A DNA stretch of 64,000 nt from Verrucomicrobiaceae bacterium UBA1938 (GTDB lineage: Bacteria > Verrucomicrobiota > Verrucomicrobiia > Verrucomicrobiales > Verrucomicrobiaceae). Position 1 is the stretch's first letter. The letters are not shown here. Location of the stretch: NCBI GenBank assembly GCA_002336895.1, contig DDFC01000023.1, positions 211,584-275,583 on the forward strand, written 5' to 3'. More notes on this DNA, generated by a model. The model did not search any database and had not been told where the DNA came from. It saw only the letters and a list, made by a program, of their open reading frames with translations.

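Noticed and set aside
34048..64000. Many plus-strand open frames opposite the giant gene, for example 59128-61482 (784 codons) and 42883-44298
   Set aside because: They mirror the codon bias of the repeat gene on the other strand, have low-complexity or arginine/valine-biased translations and match no family.
34048..64000. Classical type V autotransporter
   Set aside because: The C-terminus is a PEP-CTERM tail with no beta-barrel domain, so self-translocation is not supported.
1..64000. tRNA, rRNA, CRISPR arrays, transposases, prophage or integration sites
   Set aside because: I saw no such sequence patterns on reading both strands.

Overview
The window is GC-rich chromosomal DNA from a bacterium of the Verrucomicrobia. 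The evidence is a four-gene pseudopilin-like set matching the Verru_Chthon cassette (proteins A, B, C and D), a giant beta-strand-repeat protein ending in a PEP-CTERM sorting tail, paired sulfatases, several BNR-repeat sialidase-like enzymes, and very few recognisable Shine-Dalgarno sites. All but two genes lie on the minus strand, so most operons read right to left. I could not name the species.

Region 1 (1-9345) reads as one minus-strand operon: sialate O-acetylesterase, two cysteine-type sulfatases joined by an ATGA overlap, a Tat-exported TIM-barrel glycosidase-like protein, a secreted FAD oxidoreductase, and finally ilvA, whose 3' end is cut by the window. Apart from ilvA, all appear exported and suited to stripping sulfate and acetyl groups from host or algal glycans. 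Region 2 (9346-9761) is the only gene-free stretch above 300 bases and holds several palindromes.

Region 3 (9762-13318) is a cytosolic redox operon (Old Yellow Enzyme, luciferase-like flavin oxidoreductase, aldo/keto reductase) with a divergent ArsR-like repressor. A PPP-type phosphatase gene follows. Region 4 (14073-21537) is a second glycan locus: an RraA-family protein, two BNR sialidase-like enzymes, a glycerophosphodiester phosphodiesterase and a BNR-plus-esterase fusion, with a divergent GntR/LacI hybrid regulator. Only one of the three sialidase-like proteins keeps the canonical YRIP motif, so their substrates may differ.

Region 5 (21544-26195) is housekeeping: guaB, guaA, tmk and holB, tightly packed and partly overlapping.

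Region 6 (26266-64000) is the most unusual part. A reading frame of at least 9,983 codons enters from beyond the right edge and encodes a protein built from autotransporter-associated beta-strand repeats. Other repeated modules are interleaved, and there are two internal junctions that look like the end of one passenger followed by the start of another. It ends in a PEP-CTERM tail. A hairpin, a near-consensus promoter and a perfect Shine-Dalgarno site separate it from the Verru_Chthon A-B-C-D genes immediately downstream. I propose that the cassette builds a pseudopilus-like machine that exports, assembles or displays the giant protein, with exosortase, prepilin peptidase and any secretion ATPase supplied from elsewhere.
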